Of a stretch of 64,000 nt of DNA, positions 17,192 to 26,902 are shown one piece after another. The notes under the pieces are model-generated. The model saw nothing but the letters and a program-made list of their open reading frames with translations, was not told where the DNA came from and ran no database searches. Origin of the DNA: Gillisella vitis (lineage in GTDB: Bacteria; Pseudomonadota; Alphaproteobacteria; Rhizobiales; Rhizobiaceae); contig NZ_LMVL02000004.1 in NCBI RefSeq assembly GCF_001541345.2, positions 186,001-250,000 of the forward strand. Reading direction: 5' to 3'. The translations under genes were made by a program, and so were the position numbers. The first letter of the stretch is position 1, and every line of letters starts with the position of its first letter.

Positions 17192-18195
17192 CAGTGATAC
17201 CCTTCTTCCGGATCGATCTTGCCTCGGAACACCCAATAGGCATAGGTCGTATAAATCAGAATGATCGGCACAAGAATAGCTGCCCCGACCAACAGGAATT
17301 TCAGGCTGGTATCGGGCGCTGCCGCTTCCCAGATCGTGACAGAAGCTGGGACGATATAGGGATAGAAGCTGATGCCGATGCCGACATAGCCAAGCACGAA
17401 CAGGCCAAGCGACGCGACGAACGGCAGCCAGTCATTGCCATCACGCAGCCCCTTGAACACCAGATAGAGGCAACCGAGCACCAGAACAGGCACGATGACG
17501 GAAAACACCGCCGTCGGCATGGTGAACCAGCGGTCGAGATAATGCGGCTTCAACCACGGTGTCCACAGGCTGAATACGCCCATGGCCCCAACCGTCAGCA
17601 CAGCGGCGGCAAGCGCATAGCGTTGGGCCTGGGCGCGCAGCGGCCCAACCGTCTTGAACACCAGCCAGGTGGCCCCCAGCAGCGTGTAGCCGAACACCAG
17701 GGCAACGCCTGTTGCAATTGAAAACGGTGTCAGCCAGTCCCACCAGCCACCGGCATAGGCGCGGTCAACGACGGGAATGCCCTGCACCAAAGCGCCCAGC
17801 GCCACGCCTTGCGAAAAACCAGCCACCAGCGAGCCGCCGGTAAAGCCGACATCCCAAACGCCCTTCCAGCGCCGTGTGCGCCAGCGGTATTCGAAGGCCA
17901 CGCCGCGAAAGATCAGGCCAAGCAGCATCAGGATGATCGGCATGTAAAGCGCTGGCAGGATGGTGGCATAGGCCAGCGGGAACACCGCCATCAGCCCGCC
18001 GCCACCCAGCACCAGCCAGGTCTCGTTGCCATCCCAGACCGGCGCCACCGAATTCATCATCTGGTCACGGTCATGCTCGCTCTTGAAGAACGGAAACAGC
18101 AGGCCAACACCGAGATCGAAGCCGTCGAGAATGACATAGGCCAGCACCGCAAAGGCGATGATCGCGGCCCAGAGGAACGCATAATCAAAGGGCAT
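17191..18195 (-). CDS. cydB: Cytochrome bd-type quinol oxidase subunit II
   Basis: The 334-residue inner-membrane protein starts at MPFDYAFLWAAIIAFAVLAY. The conserved DGFDLGVG and WDGNETWLV motifs of CydB are present, with about eight to nine helices. The ATG at 18195 lies 11 bp inside the end of cydA, so translation is coupled. With CydA it forms a terminal oxidase that reduces oxygen with quinol electrons at high affinity. Branches of this family without haem d are called CioAB; a DUF2474 neighbour favours that type. Confidence 0.94.
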   Translation of the reverse strand: MPFDYAFLWAAIIAFAVLAYVILDGFDLGVGLLFPFFKSEHDRDQMMNSVAPVWDGNETWLVLGGGGLMAVFPLAYATILPALYMPIILMLLGLIFRGVAFEYRWRTRRWKGVWDVGFTGGSLVAGFSQGVALGALVQGIPVVDRAYAGGWWDWLTPFSIATGVALVFGYTLLGATWLVFKTVGPLRAQAQRYALAAAVLTVGAMGVFSLWTPWLKPHYLDRWFTMPTAVFSVIVPVLVLGCLYLVFKGLRDGNDWLPFVASLGLFVLGYVGIGISFYPYIVPASVTIWEAAAPDTSLKFLLVGAAILVPIILIYTTYAYWVFRGKIDPEEGYH

Positions 18196-19603
18196 GAGAG
18201 CCTCCTTTGCCTTGGTTGTGATGAGCAGGCCCCGGCGTGATCCCGGTGCTGCGCAGCGGTGCATCGCCGATTTCCGGCGTCGGATCACGTGGCAGCCGCG
18301 CCATCAGCCGCAGAATGTAGAAGGTCCCGGCCCCGAACACGAAGAAATAGACGACGATGAAAGCGATCAGCGATGCGGCAACCGCAGGGGCTGCAATTGG
18401 CGAATGGGACTGCGCGGTCAGCAAATGACCATAGATCGTATAGGGCTGGCGACCCACCTCGGTGGTGATCCAGCCGCTCAACACCGCGATGAAGCCCGCG
18501 GGCCCCATGGCAAAAGCGGCGCGATGCAGCCAGTCATTGCTGTAGAGTGTGCGACGATAGCGCGCCCAGAGGCTCCAGAGACCCAGCCCCAGCATGGCAA
18601 AGCCCAGGCCGACCATGACGCGGAACGACCAGAAAATCACCGCGACCGGCGGCTCCAGCTCATCCGGCACCGTATCCAGCCCGGCCATTGGCGCATTGAG
18701 ATCGTGCTTGAGGATCAGGCTGGAGAGCTTGGGGACCTCAATGGCATAATCCACCCGTTTTTCGGCGGGATTGGGAATGCCGAACAGAATGAGCGGCGCA
18801 CCATCGGGATGGCTGTCGTAATGACCTTCCATCGCCATGATTTTCACCGGCTGATGTTCCAGCGTGTTCAGCCCGTGGGCATCACCGGCCAGGATCTGGA
18901 TCGGCGCAACCACGGCGACCATGCCCATTGCCATCGAAAACATCTTGCCAGCCCGGCGCGGCGCGGTCTTGCGCAGCAAATGCCAAGCGCCAACCGCACC
19001 CACCACCAGCGCCGTGGTGAGATAAGCGGCCAGCACCATATGCACCAGCCGATAAGGGAAGGATGGATTGAAGATCACCGCCCACCAGTCGAGCGGAATG
19101 AACTGGCCTTTGTCATTCATGCCGAAACCGGCAGGCGTCTGCATCCAGGAATTGACGGCGAGAATCCAAGTGGCCGAAATCAGCGTGCCGAAGGCAACCA
19201 TGCAGGTGGCGAAGAAATGCAGTTTCGGCCCGACCCGTTGCAAGCCGAACAGCATGACACCAAGGAAGCCTGCTTCCAGGAAGAAGGCCGTCAGCACTTC
19301 ATAGCCCATCAGCGGCCCGATAACCGGCCCGGCCTTATCTGAGAAAACCGACCAATTGGTGCCGAACTGATAGGACATCACAATGCCGGACACCACGCCC
19401 ATGCCGAAGGCAACGGCAAAGATCGTCTTCCAGAAATTGAACAGCTCAAAATAGACCGGTTTTTTGGTCCAGAGATACAAGCCATTCAGCACCGCCAGAT
19501 AGCTGGCCAGCCCGATGGAAAAGGCTGGAAAGATAATGTGGAAGGAAACCGTGAAGGCAAATTGCATACGCGCGAGAAGAACGGCATCGAATTGATCGAA
19601 CAT
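18185..19603 (-). CDS. cydA: Cytochrome bd-type quinol oxidase subunit I
   Basis: The 472-residue subunit carries the haems and the quinol site. The start MFDQFDAVLLARMQFAFTVS is the standard CydA N-terminus, with a haem-ligand His in FHIIFPAF. WSVFSDKAG, FFLEAGFLGVMLFG and ILAVNSWMQTPAGF are family motifs. The periplasmic Q-loop region looks short, as in CioA. Nine helices can be traced. It is first in cydA-cydB-DUF2474 and is preceded by an FNR/FixK-type box. The longer reading to 19687 adds no conserved residues. Confidence 0.95.
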   Translation of the reverse strand: MFDQFDAVLLARMQFAFTVSFHIIFPAFSIGLASYLAVLNGLYLWTKKPVYFELFNFWKTIFAVAFGMGVVSGIVMSYQFGTNWSVFSDKAGPVIGPLMGYEVLTAFFLEAGFLGVMLFGLQRVGPKLHFFATCMVAFGTLISATWILAVNSWMQTPAGFGMNDKGQFIPLDWWAVIFNPSFPYRLVHMVLAAYLTTALVVGAVGAWHLLRKTAPRRAGKMFSMAMGMVAVVAPIQILAGDAHGLNTLEHQPVKIMAMEGHYDSHPDGAPLILFGIPNPAEKRVDYAIEVPKLSSLILKHDLNAPMAGLDTVPDELEPPVAVIFWSFRVMVGLGFAMLGLGLWSLWARYRRTLYSNDWLHRAAFAMGPAGFIAVLSGWITTEVGRQPYTIYGHLLTAQSHSPIAAPAVAASLIAFIVVYFFVFGAGTFYILRLMARLPRDPTPEIGDAPLRSTGITPGPAHHNQGKGGSHAL

Positions 19604-19721
19604 GGCAGCGCACCTCTTCAATGGAACCGGACCCGACAGCGACAGGCATGACGGAAACGACCTCAATTCAAAATAGAACAGATGCACATGAGATCAATGC
19701 GACAAGCCGCCATGCGACACA

Positions 19722-19735
19722 TTGACGGATATCAA
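19722..19735. promoter_or_regulatory. FNR/FixK-type box upstream of cydA
   Basis: TTGACGGATATCAA matches the TTGAT-N4-ATCAA half-sites of FNR/FixK/FnrN with one change. It is centred about 125 bp before the cydA start, a sensible site for activation at low oxygen. Confidence 0.7.
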
Positions 19736-19749
19736 GATAGAAGGCCAGA

Positions 19750-19786
19750 AAACAAAAGCCCAGCAGGGATTTCTCCGTGCCGGGCT
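19750..19786 (-). terminator. Intrinsic terminator of serA
   Basis: On the minus strand a 9-bp stem with one mismatch (AGCCCGGCA with TGCTGGGCT) is followed by TTTTGTTTTC. It lies about 27 bp after the serA stop. Confidence 0.75.
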
Positions 19787-19812
19787 CACTGTTTGGTTGG
19801 GAAGATCGTCGG

Positions 19813-21408
19813 TTATTCGACTGCAAACGTCAGAAGCCGAGCCTGCTTGATCGCGGCATTGGCCGTCAGCTGATCGAGAACAGCCTGTTCGACAGGGCCA
19901 TCGACATAGAGCAGCGCAATCGCGTCGCCGGATTCTTTTTCGCGGCCAAGCTGGAAGTTGGCGATATTGACGCCAGCATTGCCGAGCGTGGTGCCCATGA
20001 AGCCGATCATGCCGGGAACGTCGGTGTTGGAGATGTAAATCATGTGCGGACCAACATCGGCGTCGAGATTGATGCCCTTGATCTGAATGAAGCGTGGCTT
20101 GCCATCCGAGAACACTGTACCGGCAATCGAACGAGTCTGCTTTTCGGTTGTCACCGTCAGCTTGATATAGCCATCGTAAACGCCGGTCTTGTCGCGCTTG
20201 ACTTCGGAGAGGACAATGCCCTTTTCCTTGATCATGATCGGTGCCGACACCATGTTGACATCCGAAACCTGGGCGCGGATCAAGCCTGCCAGCAGCGCAG
20301 AGGTCAGCGCCTTGGTGTTCATGGTGGCCGTCTGGCCATCATAGAGGATTTCGATTTCCTTGATGGCACCATCGGTGACCTGGCCGACGAAAGCGCCGAG
20401 AACATCAGCCAACCGAATGAACGGCTTCAGAAGCGGTGCTTCTTCAGCAGTAATCGAAGGCATGTTGATGGCGTTGGAAACGGCACCCTTGACCAGATAA
20501 TCCGACATCTGCTCGGCAACCTGAAGGGCAACATTTTCCTGTGCTTCCGTGGTGGATGCGCCCAGATGCGGGGTGCAGACCACGTTTGGCAAGCCAAACA
20601 GCGGGCTTTCCTTGGCAGGCTCGACTTCGAACACGTCAAAACCAGCACCGGCAACATGGCCAGACTTGATGGCTTCGGCCAAAGCGGCCTCATCCACCAG
20701 ACCACCACGGGCGCAGTTGATGATGCGAACGCCGGGCTTGGTCTTGGCAAGGTTTTCCTTGCCGAGAATGCCTCGGGTCTTATCGGTCATCGGCACGTGC
20801 AGGGTGATGAAATCGGCCTGAGCCAGCAGCTCGTCCAGCTCAACCTTCTTCACGCCCATTTCCTGGGCGCGTTCTGCCGACAGGAAGGGGTCGTAAGCGA
20901 TGACATGCATGCCCAGGCCAATTGCCTTCTTGCAGACAATGCCGCCGATGTTGCCGGCGCCGATCACACCCAGCACCTTGCCGGTGATTTCAACGCCCAT
21001 GAACTTCGACTTTTCCCACTTGCCAGCCTGCGTGGAGGCATCAGCAGCAGGAAGCTGGCGGGCAACGGCAAACATCAGCGCAATGGCGTGTTCAGCCGTG
21101 GTGATGGAGTTGCCAAACGGCGTGTTCATCACAATGATACCGCGGCGCGATGCAGCCGGAATATCAACATTGTCGACGCCGATACCAGCGCGGCCAATTA
21201 CTTTCAGATTGGTGGCGGCAGCAATCAGCTTTTCCGTGGCCTTGGTGGCCGAACGGATGGCCAGACCATCGTAATTGCCGATGATTTCGGCCAGTTTGTC
21301 TTTGTCCTTGCCGAGTTGCGGCTGGAAATCCACTTCAACGCCGCGATCGCGGAAAATCTGGACGGCGGTTTCTGACAATTCATCAGAGACGAGAACGCGA
21401 GGTGCCAT
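19813..21408 (-). CDS. serA: D-3-phosphoglycerate dehydrogenase
   Basis: SerA oxidises 3-phosphoglycerate to 3-phosphohydroxypyruvate with NAD+, the first step of serine synthesis. The 531-residue long form has a substrate domain, an NAD-binding Rossmann domain with VLGVIGAGNIGGIV (about 145), the intervening (ASB) domain and a C-terminal ACT domain (MIYISNTDVPGMIGFMGTTL) that may sense serine. Catalytic Arg and His lie in INCARGGLVDE and in CTPHLGAST. It follows serC by 82 bp on the same strand, so the two form an operon. Confidence 0.96.
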   Translation of the reverse strand: MAPRVLVSDELSETAVQIFRDRGVEVDFQPQLGKDKDKLAEIIGNYDGLAIRSATKATEKLIAAATNLKVIGRAGIGVDNVDIPAASRRGIIVMNTPFGNSITTAEHAIALMFAVARQLPAADASTQAGKWEKSKFMGVEITGKVLGVIGAGNIGGIVCKKAIGLGMHVIAYDPFLSAERAQEMGVKKVELDELLAQADFITLHVPMTDKTRGILGKENLAKTKPGVRIINCARGGLVDEAALAEAIKSGHVAGAGFDVFEVEPAKESPLFGLPNVVCTPHLGASTTEAQENVALQVAEQMSDYLVKGAVSNAINMPSITAEEAPLLKPFIRLADVLGAFVGQVTDGAIKEIEILYDGQTATMNTKALTSALLAGLIRAQVSDVNMVSAPIMIKEKGIVLSEVKRDKTGVYDGYIKLTVTTEKQTRSIAGTVFSDGKPRFIQIKGINLDADVGPHMIYISNTDVPGMIGFMGTTLGNAGVNIANFQLGREKESGDAIALLYVDGPVEQAVLDQLTANAAIKQARLLTFAVE

Positions 21409-21458
21409 GACGAGGCCTCCTAAAAGAGTTCGTTTTTAACGAGCATGAATGGGAAGTA

Positions 21459-21480
21459 GGCCTCGCTTCATAGCGAGGCC
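21459..21480 (-). terminator. Hairpin between serC and serA
   Basis: GGCCTCGC and GCGAGGCC form a perfect 8-bp stem 10 bp after the serC stop. There is no T run on the minus strand, so it is more likely an attenuating or mRNA-stabilising hairpin than a full terminator. Confidence 0.5.
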
Positions 21481-21490
21481 GAATAACAGC

Positions 21491-22669
21491 TTAAGCAGCA
21501 GCCTTGGCCAGCGTTGCCTTCTGGGTCTGGTAAGCCCAGGTCAGCCACGGCATCAAAGCCTGCATGTCGGCGGTCTCAATGGTGGCACCAGCCCAGATGC
21601 GAAGGCCAGCAGGCGCATCGCGGTAAGCACCGATGTCATAGGCCACGCCCTGCTTTTCCAGAAGCGTTGCAATGCCCTTGGCAAAAGCGGCCTGCTCTTC
21701 AGCGGGCAGCGCCAGAACCTCAGGATCAGCAATGGTCAAGCACACCGAAGTGTTGGAGCGGGTCTCGTCAACCTGAGCAAGGTTGGCAATCCAGTCATTG
21801 GCGGCGACGAAATCGAAGATCACCTTGGCATTGGCGTCAGCACGGGCAATCAGCGCGTCCAGACCACCGATGGACTTCGCCCAGTTCAGCGCATCGAGAT
21901 AATCTTCAACGCAAAGCATCGATGGGGTGTTGATGGTTTCGCCCTTGAAGATGCCTTCAATCAGCTTGCCGCCAGAGGTCAGGCGGAAAATCTTTGGCAG
22001 CGGCCAAGCCGGTGCATACGTCTGAAGACGCTCAACAGCGCGGGGAGACAGGATCAACATGCCATGACCGCCCTCGCCGCCCAGAACCTTCTGCCAGGAG
22101 AAGGTGACAACGTCGAGCTTGGAGAAATCCATCTCTTGTGCAAATGCGGCAGAGGTGGCGTCGCAGATGGTCAGACCCTTGCGGTCAGCCGGGATGAAAT
22201 CAGCATTCGGAACGCGAACGCCGGAGGTGGTGCCGTTCCAGGTAAAGACCACATCGCGGTCGAAATCGACGTCTGCGAGGTTTGGCAACAAGCCGTAATC
22301 GGCATTGAACTTGCGAACATCAGCAAGCTTGAGCTGCTTGACCACATCGGTCACCCAGCCAGCGCCAAAGCTTTCCCAAGACAGCATGTCCACGCCGCGT
22401 TCACCCAGCAAGGACCACAGCGCCATTTCAACAGCGCCAGTGTCGGATGCGGGAACGATACCAATGCGGTAATCAGAGGGAACGTTGAGAATTTCGCGAG
22501 TGAGGTCAATGGCCAGTTTCAGCTTGTCTTTGCCAACCTTGGCGCGGTGCGAACGACCGAGCGGGGCATCGCTGAGAGCATCGAGTGCCCAACCGGGGCG
22601 CTTCGAGCATGGGCCAGACGAAAAATTAGCATTAGCCGTACGTGCGGCGGGTGCGGTAATATCAACCAT
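21491..22669 (-). CDS. serC: Phosphoserine aminotransferase
   Basis: SerC transfers an amino group from glutamate to 3-phosphohydroxypyruvate with PLP, the second serine step. The 392-residue sequence belongs to the alphaproteobacterial branch. It opens with [14 protein letters not shown] and carries [13 protein letters not shown]. The PLP lysine is in [15 protein letters not shown]. The ATG at 22669 lies directly after a serC leader RNA. It is the first gene of serC-serA, and its product receives the substrate made by SerA. Confidence 0.96.
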   Translation of the reverse strand: MVDITAPAARTANANFSSGPCSKRPGWALDALSDAPLGRSHRAKVGKDKLKLAIDLTREILNVPSDYRIGIVPASDTGAVEMALWSLLGERGVDMLSWESFGAGWVTDVVKQLKLADVRKFNADYGLLPNLADVDFDRDVVFTWNGTTSGVRVPNADFIPADRKGLTICDATSAAFAQEMDFSKLDVVTFSWQKVLGGEGGHGMLILSPRAVERLQTYAPAWPLPKIFRLTSGGKLIEGIFKGETINTPSMLCVEDYLDALNWAKSIGGLDALIARADANAKVIFDFVAANDWIANLAQVDETRSNTSVCLTIADPEVLALPAEEQAAFAKGIATLLEKQGVAYDIGAYRDAPAGLRIWAGATIETADMQALMPWLTWAYQTQKATLAKAAA

Positions 22670-22671
22670 AG

Positions 22672-22735
22672 CAAACTACCCTTCCAGGTATATGGCCTCT
22701 CGTTGGGGAGAGGTGTCCCGCCGTCGTTGCTAATC
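22672..22735 (-). ncRNA. serC leader RNA motif
   Basis: In Alphaproteobacteria a conserved cis-regulatory RNA, the serC motif, lies immediately before serC. Here the minus-strand leader contains GGGACACCTCTCCCC followed by GAGAGG, a perfect 6-bp hairpin (CCTCTC at 22696-22701 with GAGAGG at 22708-22713 in plus-strand view), just before the start codon. Position and sequence agree; the exact ends are estimates. Confidence 0.7.
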
Positions 22736-22890
22736 GAGTTCACGATTTTCGTCAAGCGACTTTTCTCGGCCCGACAGCGACAATCCGCCGCCGCCAACCT
22801 CTCCGCAAAGCGGGACCTTCCGAAAGACAAGGTCACTGCGCGAAAAACGCACAACCGGACCGCAGCGGTACCCGGATCGCGTGAACCTTA

Positions 22891-22904
22891 TTGACCGAGA
22901 TCAA
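22891..22904. promoter_or_regulatory. FNR/FixK-type box upstream of doxX gene
   Basis: TTGACCGAGATCAA is a second FNR/FixK-type palindrome. Its centre lies 72 bp before the start of the DoxX gene, so a transcript start about 42 bp after the centre would leave a short leader, the spacing of a class II activator site. Confidence 0.7.
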
Positions 22905-22968
22905 CAGCGGCCAGCCGGACACATGTAACATCCTCCTACACACAATATGAAACGTATTGAGGTTTGCC

Positions 22969-23559
22969 ATGACAATTCAAACACTTTATTCCACCCCCGA
23001 CAAACCGCTTAAAACCCGGCTGTTTCTGCCGGTCATGGAAAAATTCTATGAGGGATTTGCCGAGCCGCTGGCGTTTACGGCTTTCCGGATCGCCATCGGC
23101 GCCATGCTGGTCATCGAGGGCTATCCGAAGATCATGGCGCCGATGGCGCAGGTTGGTTTCGTGGAAAATCTCGGATTTTATCCCGGCTGGCTCTGGTCGC
23201 CAATGTTGGCCGCCATGCAGTTTTTCGGCGGCTTCCTGATTATAATCGGGCTTTTTACGCGGCCAATCGCGCTCGCCAATGGTGTCATGCTGGCCATCAC
23301 CCTGTGGTTTCACGTCAAGTTCCCCTACGGCCATGCATTCCTGACGCAAGAGGGCATTGACGCTCTTAAAAGCGGTGCCACGTTGTTCACCCCCGAAGCC
23401 GTCAAGCGGCTTGCCGATGGCGACACCACCTTCCTGGAACAGGTGCAGACCAAGGCCGAGCTTGCCTCGCTGTTCTGGACCGGCGGTGCGCTGTTTTACG
23501 CGGCCTTCGGCGGCGGCGCGCTGTCGGTCGACAGGTTGCTGGTCAAGCGCGAGTTCTGA
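22969..23559 (+). CDS. DoxX-family membrane protein
   Basis: The 196-residue inner-membrane protein starts at the ATG at 22969 behind GAGG. It has four predicted helices in the DoxX arrangement: LAFTAFRIAIGAMLVIEGYPK, then MQFFGGFLIIIGLFTRPIALANGVMLAI (two helices) and a C-terminal FYAAFGGGALSVDRLL. A long polar insertion before the last helix is unusual for the family. DoxX proteins are linked to quinol oxidation and redox stress in several bacteria, but no reaction is proven for most. An FNR/FixK box before it suggests low-oxygen expression, in line with the cyd operon 3.4 kb away. Confidence 0.88.
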   Translation: MTIQTLYSTPDKPLKTRLFLPVMEKFYEGFAEPLAFTAFRIAIGAMLVIEGYPKIMAPMAQVGFVENLGFYPGWLWSPMLAAMQFFGGFLIIIGLFTRPIALANGVMLAITLWFHVKFPYGHAFLTQEGIDALKSGATLFTPEAVKRLADGDTTFLEQVQTKAELASLFWTGGALFYAAFGGGALSVDRLLVKREF

Positions 23560-24482
23560 GCGATAACATCGGGGGGTGCGAGAGCCCCCTCCTCGACCGG
23601 CCGAGCCCCGAGAATCTGCCGCTGGCCCTTCAGTGTGAAGGGCTGGACCAATTGACCGACAAAGCCCTTGGCCACCGTGCCGCTGATGCCAATATTGGTG
23701 CTGGGTCCGTGTTCGGGATTGTAATAGGTCCCGAATATCTGGTCGAAGAGCACCAGGTTTTCACCGTAATTGGTATTGCCTTCGCGCAAAATCTTCGAAT
23801 GGTGCCAGCGATGCAGGCGCGGCGTGCTGAACACCAAGTCGAGAATGCCGGTGCGCACCGCAACATTGCAATGGGTGAGGATGCCGATGAACGCGGTGGC
23901 CGCACCGACCCAGAGAAAGACAGCGACGGGCGCACCAAGCAGATAAAGTGGCAATTGGCTGAGTGCCACCTTGAACAGTGAATCCATCACATGGAAACGG
24001 CCGGTATTGACCACCCAAAGCCTGGTCACACTGTGGTGAAGCGCATGGAACCGCCAGAAAAACAGCCGTTCATGGGCAATCCGATGCGCCCAGTAAAGAC
24101 CGAATTCAGCAACAATAAGCCCCAGAACCACCTGTAAAACCATGGGCAGGCCGGTTGGCCAAAGGTGAAATTCCAGCGCCGTCAACGGCTGCAACACACG
24201 GGCGGCGGCCATCGGGAAAATCACCGTCAGACCCGATAGAAACTCGACCAGACCCTTGGTCAACAGCGTATGGGCGACATCGTTGACGGTCTCGCCATCG
24301 CCCTCCAACCAGGTTGGCTCATACGGCAGGAACCGCTCGCTGAGCGCCAGAAGACCGAAAGCGCAGAGATAGACGGCAACGAAGCCAAGCAGCGGATGAG
24401 GACTGGAAAAAGCGAAATAGGAGCCCGTCAGCCCGAACACAAACACGCCCGGCCATACCAGGAAGGAAGCGAGTATTTTCAT
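23496..24482 (-). CDS. Sterol desaturase / fatty acid hydroxylase family protein
   Basis: The 328-residue membrane enzyme has the three histidine clusters that bind the di-iron centre: HRIAHE, HALHHS and HRWHHS, spread over about 155-250. Four to five helices surround them. Family members use oxygen to hydroxylate or desaturate lipids. The lipid substrate cannot be told from sequence. Its last 64 bp overlap the end of the DoxX gene on the other strand. The C-terminal tail after HGPSTNIGISGT is less conserved, so this overlap costs little. Confidence 0.9.
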   Translation of the reverse strand: MKILASFLVWPGVFVFGLTGSYFAFSSPHPLLGFVAVYLCAFGLLALSERFLPYEPTWLEGDGETVNDVAHTLLTKGLVEFLSGLTVIFPMAAARVLQPLTALEFHLWPTGLPMVLQVVLGLIVAEFGLYWAHRIAHERLFFWRFHALHHSVTRLWVVNTGRFHVMDSLFKVALSQLPLYLLGAPVAVFLWVGAATAFIGILTHCNVAVRTGILDLVFSTPRLHRWHHSKILREGNTNYGENLVLFDQIFGTYYNPEHGPSTNIGISGTVAKGFVGQLVQPFTLKGQRQILGARPVEEGALAPPDVIAQNSRLTSNLSTDSAPPPKAA

Positions 24483-24639
24483 TTTGACCGTTCACGAAAT
24501 TGACAGTGGTGATCTAAATCAGGGCAGAAAAGCCCATTGACGGACGAGATCCTTCGTCAAGCAGCCGTTCCTGTGCGGTTAGCTTTATGGGACAGTATCG
24601 TAAATGCAAGAGGGCAGACAGTTATGAGAAACAACAAAA

Positions 24640-24667
24640 TGCCGTGCGTCCTTTCGAACGCACGGCA
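24640..24667 (-). terminator. Intrinsic terminator of Omp25/31-like gene
   Basis: TGCCGTGCGT and ACGCACGGCA form a perfect 10-bp stem with an 8-nt loop. On the minus strand it is followed by TTTTGTTGTTTC. It lies about 60 bp beyond the porin stop, and the A run and T run on either side may let it work for both strands. Confidence 0.8.
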
Positions 24668-24724
24668 CCTTTTCAAAATCGAGCCGGTGCTATCCTGACC
24701 AGCATGCGCAGGCGTTAAGCCGGA

Positions 24725-25543
24725 TCACTTATAGACGAGAGGCGGCGGCTCATAGGCGACAGGCGTCGGGCAGCCGCCGAACTGGTAGCGAGCGCCGACA
24801 TGCAGGTCGTGGCTGTAAAAGCCCTTGTCACTGCCGGGACCGCCATTGGCCTTGTAGCCGAACATGCTACCACCCGTCGTCTGGCGGAAGCGATAGCCGA
24901 TATCGGCCTTCCAGTCGCAGGTAATGTCGATGGAGGTGCCGACCATCAGCTGATAGGCAAAGCGCCAGCTACCCCGGCCCCCATGCTCTTCGCTGCCATC
25001 GCAACCACTGCCGTCATCGGCGCAGGAGGTGTTCTTCAGCTTGTCCCATTTGACATAGGAGCCGCCGATACCCGCGCCGACATAGGGCGTGAACGAGGCG
25101 TAGGTGCCGAGATCCACATAGGCATTGGCCATCAGCGTATAGGCCTGCAAGGAGGACAGGTCACGCGAGGTACAGGCGCTGGATACGCCGCAGGACCCGT
25201 GGGTCGAGCCGGTGAAATCCGACTTGCCGAGATAGTCGAAGGTTACATCGGTGCGCAGATGACTGTTGATCTGGTATCCGACACCGCCTCCCAGCGTGTA
25301 GCTGTTATCGAGATCATGCCGGTCGAAACTGGCCTGATTGGCATTGGAGCCCTGGTAGAACTTCGCGCCGCGCAACTGGTTGAAGGAATAACCGATATCG
25401 CCACGCAGATACCAGCCGGACGTCTCAGCAACCCGCACTTCCGGAGCGTCCTGCGGCGGCGGTTCTGGCTGATAGACGTCGGCGGCGCTTACCGGACCGG
25501 CCAGAATGCCGGCGGCAAACAGTGCCAATAGATGTCTTTTCAT
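24725..25543 (-). CDS. Outer-membrane beta-barrel protein, Omp25/31-like
   Basis: The 272-residue protein starts at MKRHLLALFAAGILAGPVSAA, a signal peptide with cleavage after VSA. A Pro/Glu-rich linker (QPEPPPQDAPE) follows, then an eight-strand barrel of the OmpW/Omp25 superfamily with WYLRGDIGYSFNQL and FTPYVGAGIGGSYVKW. Four cysteines in extracellular loops (SCGVSSAC and SCADDGSGC) may form two disulfides. The C-terminus is not the canonical aromatic residue but continues as PVAYEPPPLVYK. Proteins like this are abundant in Rhizobiales envelopes. Confidence 0.85.
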   Translation of the reverse strand: MKRHLLALFAAGILAGPVSAADVYQPEPPPQDAPEVRVAETSGWYLRGDIGYSFNQLRGAKFYQGSNANQASFDRHDLDNSYTLGGGVGYQINSHLRTDVTFDYLGKSDFTGSTHGSCGVSSACTSRDLSSLQAYTLMANAYVDLGTYASFTPYVGAGIGGSYVKWDKLKNTSCADDGSGCDGSEEHGGRGSWRFAYQLMVGTSIDITCDWKADIGYRFRQTTGGSMFGYKANGGPGSDKGFYSHDLHVGARYQFGGCPTPVAYEPPPLVYK

Positions 25544-25680
25544 GAGAAAGGCCCCAAAATCAAAGGATAACGGGGCCACGCCCCAGGTTTCAACCCTGGA
25601 TAATGAAGGGCAAAGGTTAAGACCTCATTAAGTCTGTTGCTTAACCATGCCGGGATCGCATTTCGCCGTTTTTCAGGCCG

Positions 25681-26697
25681 TCACGCCGCCTCGCAGGCCT
25701 GACGCTGCAAATCGGCAAACAGCCGAACCGACGTCAACCGTGCCTCGATATCGTGGATCGGCATGGAGACAATCACTTCATCAGCACCGGTATTTTTCAG
25801 GAAGCGGGACAGCTTTTCAGCCGCCGTCACCGGGCCGCCGACCACGGCATGTTGCAGCGTATGCTCGACGCCAAAGCGTTCCATCTCGCTCCACAAGCCC
25901 TCCATGGTCTCGACCGGGCGAGGAAACTGGCTGCGCACATTGCGCCGCAGGTTGATGAATTGCTGCTGGGCAGAGGTAAACAGGCGCCGCGCCTCCTGAT
26001 CCGTTTCGGCGATAGCGCCCATCACACCGACAACCATATAAGGCTTATCGAGGGCCTCGGATGGCTGGAAGCGATCACGGTAGATCGAGATCGCCTCAAA
26101 CAATTGATCCGGGGCGAAATGCGACGCAAAGGCATAGGGAAGACCCAGCGCCGCCGCCAGATGGGCGCTATAAAGGCTGGAACCCAGCAGCCACACCGCC
26201 ACATCACTGTTCACACCGGGCACCGCCATCAGGCTGCCATCGCCAACCGGCGGCCCCAGCAGCAATTGCAGCTCCTGAACATCCTGGGGGAAGTTATCCA
26301 CGCCCGCCTCCATATTGCGGCGCAAGGCGCGGGCCGTGCGCATATCGGTGCCGGGCGCCCGTCCGAGACCCAGATCGACCCGGCCCGGAAACAGCGCCGA
26401 GAGCGTGCCGAATTGCTCGGCAATCACCATCGGCGAATGATTGGGCAGCATGATGCCGCCGGAGCCGATGCGAATCCGTTTGGTTGCCGCCCCGACATGG
26501 GCAATGACAATTGCGGTCGCCGCACTGGCAATGCCCGGCATGCCATGATGTTCGGCCAGCCAGAACCGCGTGTAACCATGCTCTTCAGCCGCAACGGCCA
26601 TGCGCCGTGAAGCCGAAAGCGCATCCGACACGCTCTGCCCTTCTGCGATGGGCGACAGGTCCAGAATGGAAATCGGCACGGTTTTTCCAGATGTCAT
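25681..26697 (-). CDS. LLM-class flavin-dependent oxidoreductase
   Basis: The 338-residue protein belongs to the bacterial luciferase superfamily (YhbW-like, single-subunit branch). [12 protein letters not shown], then [20 protein letters not shown] and [20 protein letters not shown] are the standard motifs of the beta-alpha barrel that binds [17 protein letters not shown] follows. The physiological substrate is unknown; the group acts as flavin-linked monooxygenases. It stands alone between the porin and ruvC. Confidence 0.9.
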   Translation of the reverse strand: MTSGKTVPISILDLSPIAEGQSVSDALSASRRMAVAAEEHGYTRFWLAEHHGMPGIASAATAIVIAHVGAATKRIRIGSGGIMLPNHSPMVIAEQFGTLSALFPGRVDLGLGRAPGTDMRTARALRRNMEAGVDNFPQDVQELQLLLGPPVGDGSLMAVPGVNSDVAVWLLGSSLYSAHLAAALGLPYAFASHFAPDQLFEAISIYRDRFQPSEALDKPYMVVGVMGAIAETDQEARRLFTSAQQQFINLRRNVRSQFPRPVETMEGLWSEMERFGVEHTLQHAVVGGPVTAAEKLSRFLKNTGADEVIVSMPIHDIEARLTSVRLFADLQRQACEAA

Positions 26698-26902
26698 AAA
26701 GCGCGCTCCAGATGAGAGGATATGACTTTATCTATGTACTCCTGATGCCAATACCAGAGGCGGCCACAGGAAAGGCGCGATCACATCTTTACGAGGCAGT
26801 CTCTTGGAACGTGAGCACGCCGACGCCCAATCCACAGTGAATGTTTTTGTTTTGTTCACTTTTTGCTGGCACATCTGGCTTGAAACGGATTAGGATTTTT
26901 CC

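Noticed and set aside
19777..21375. 532-residue plus-strand frame
   Set aside because: Antisense shadow of serA.
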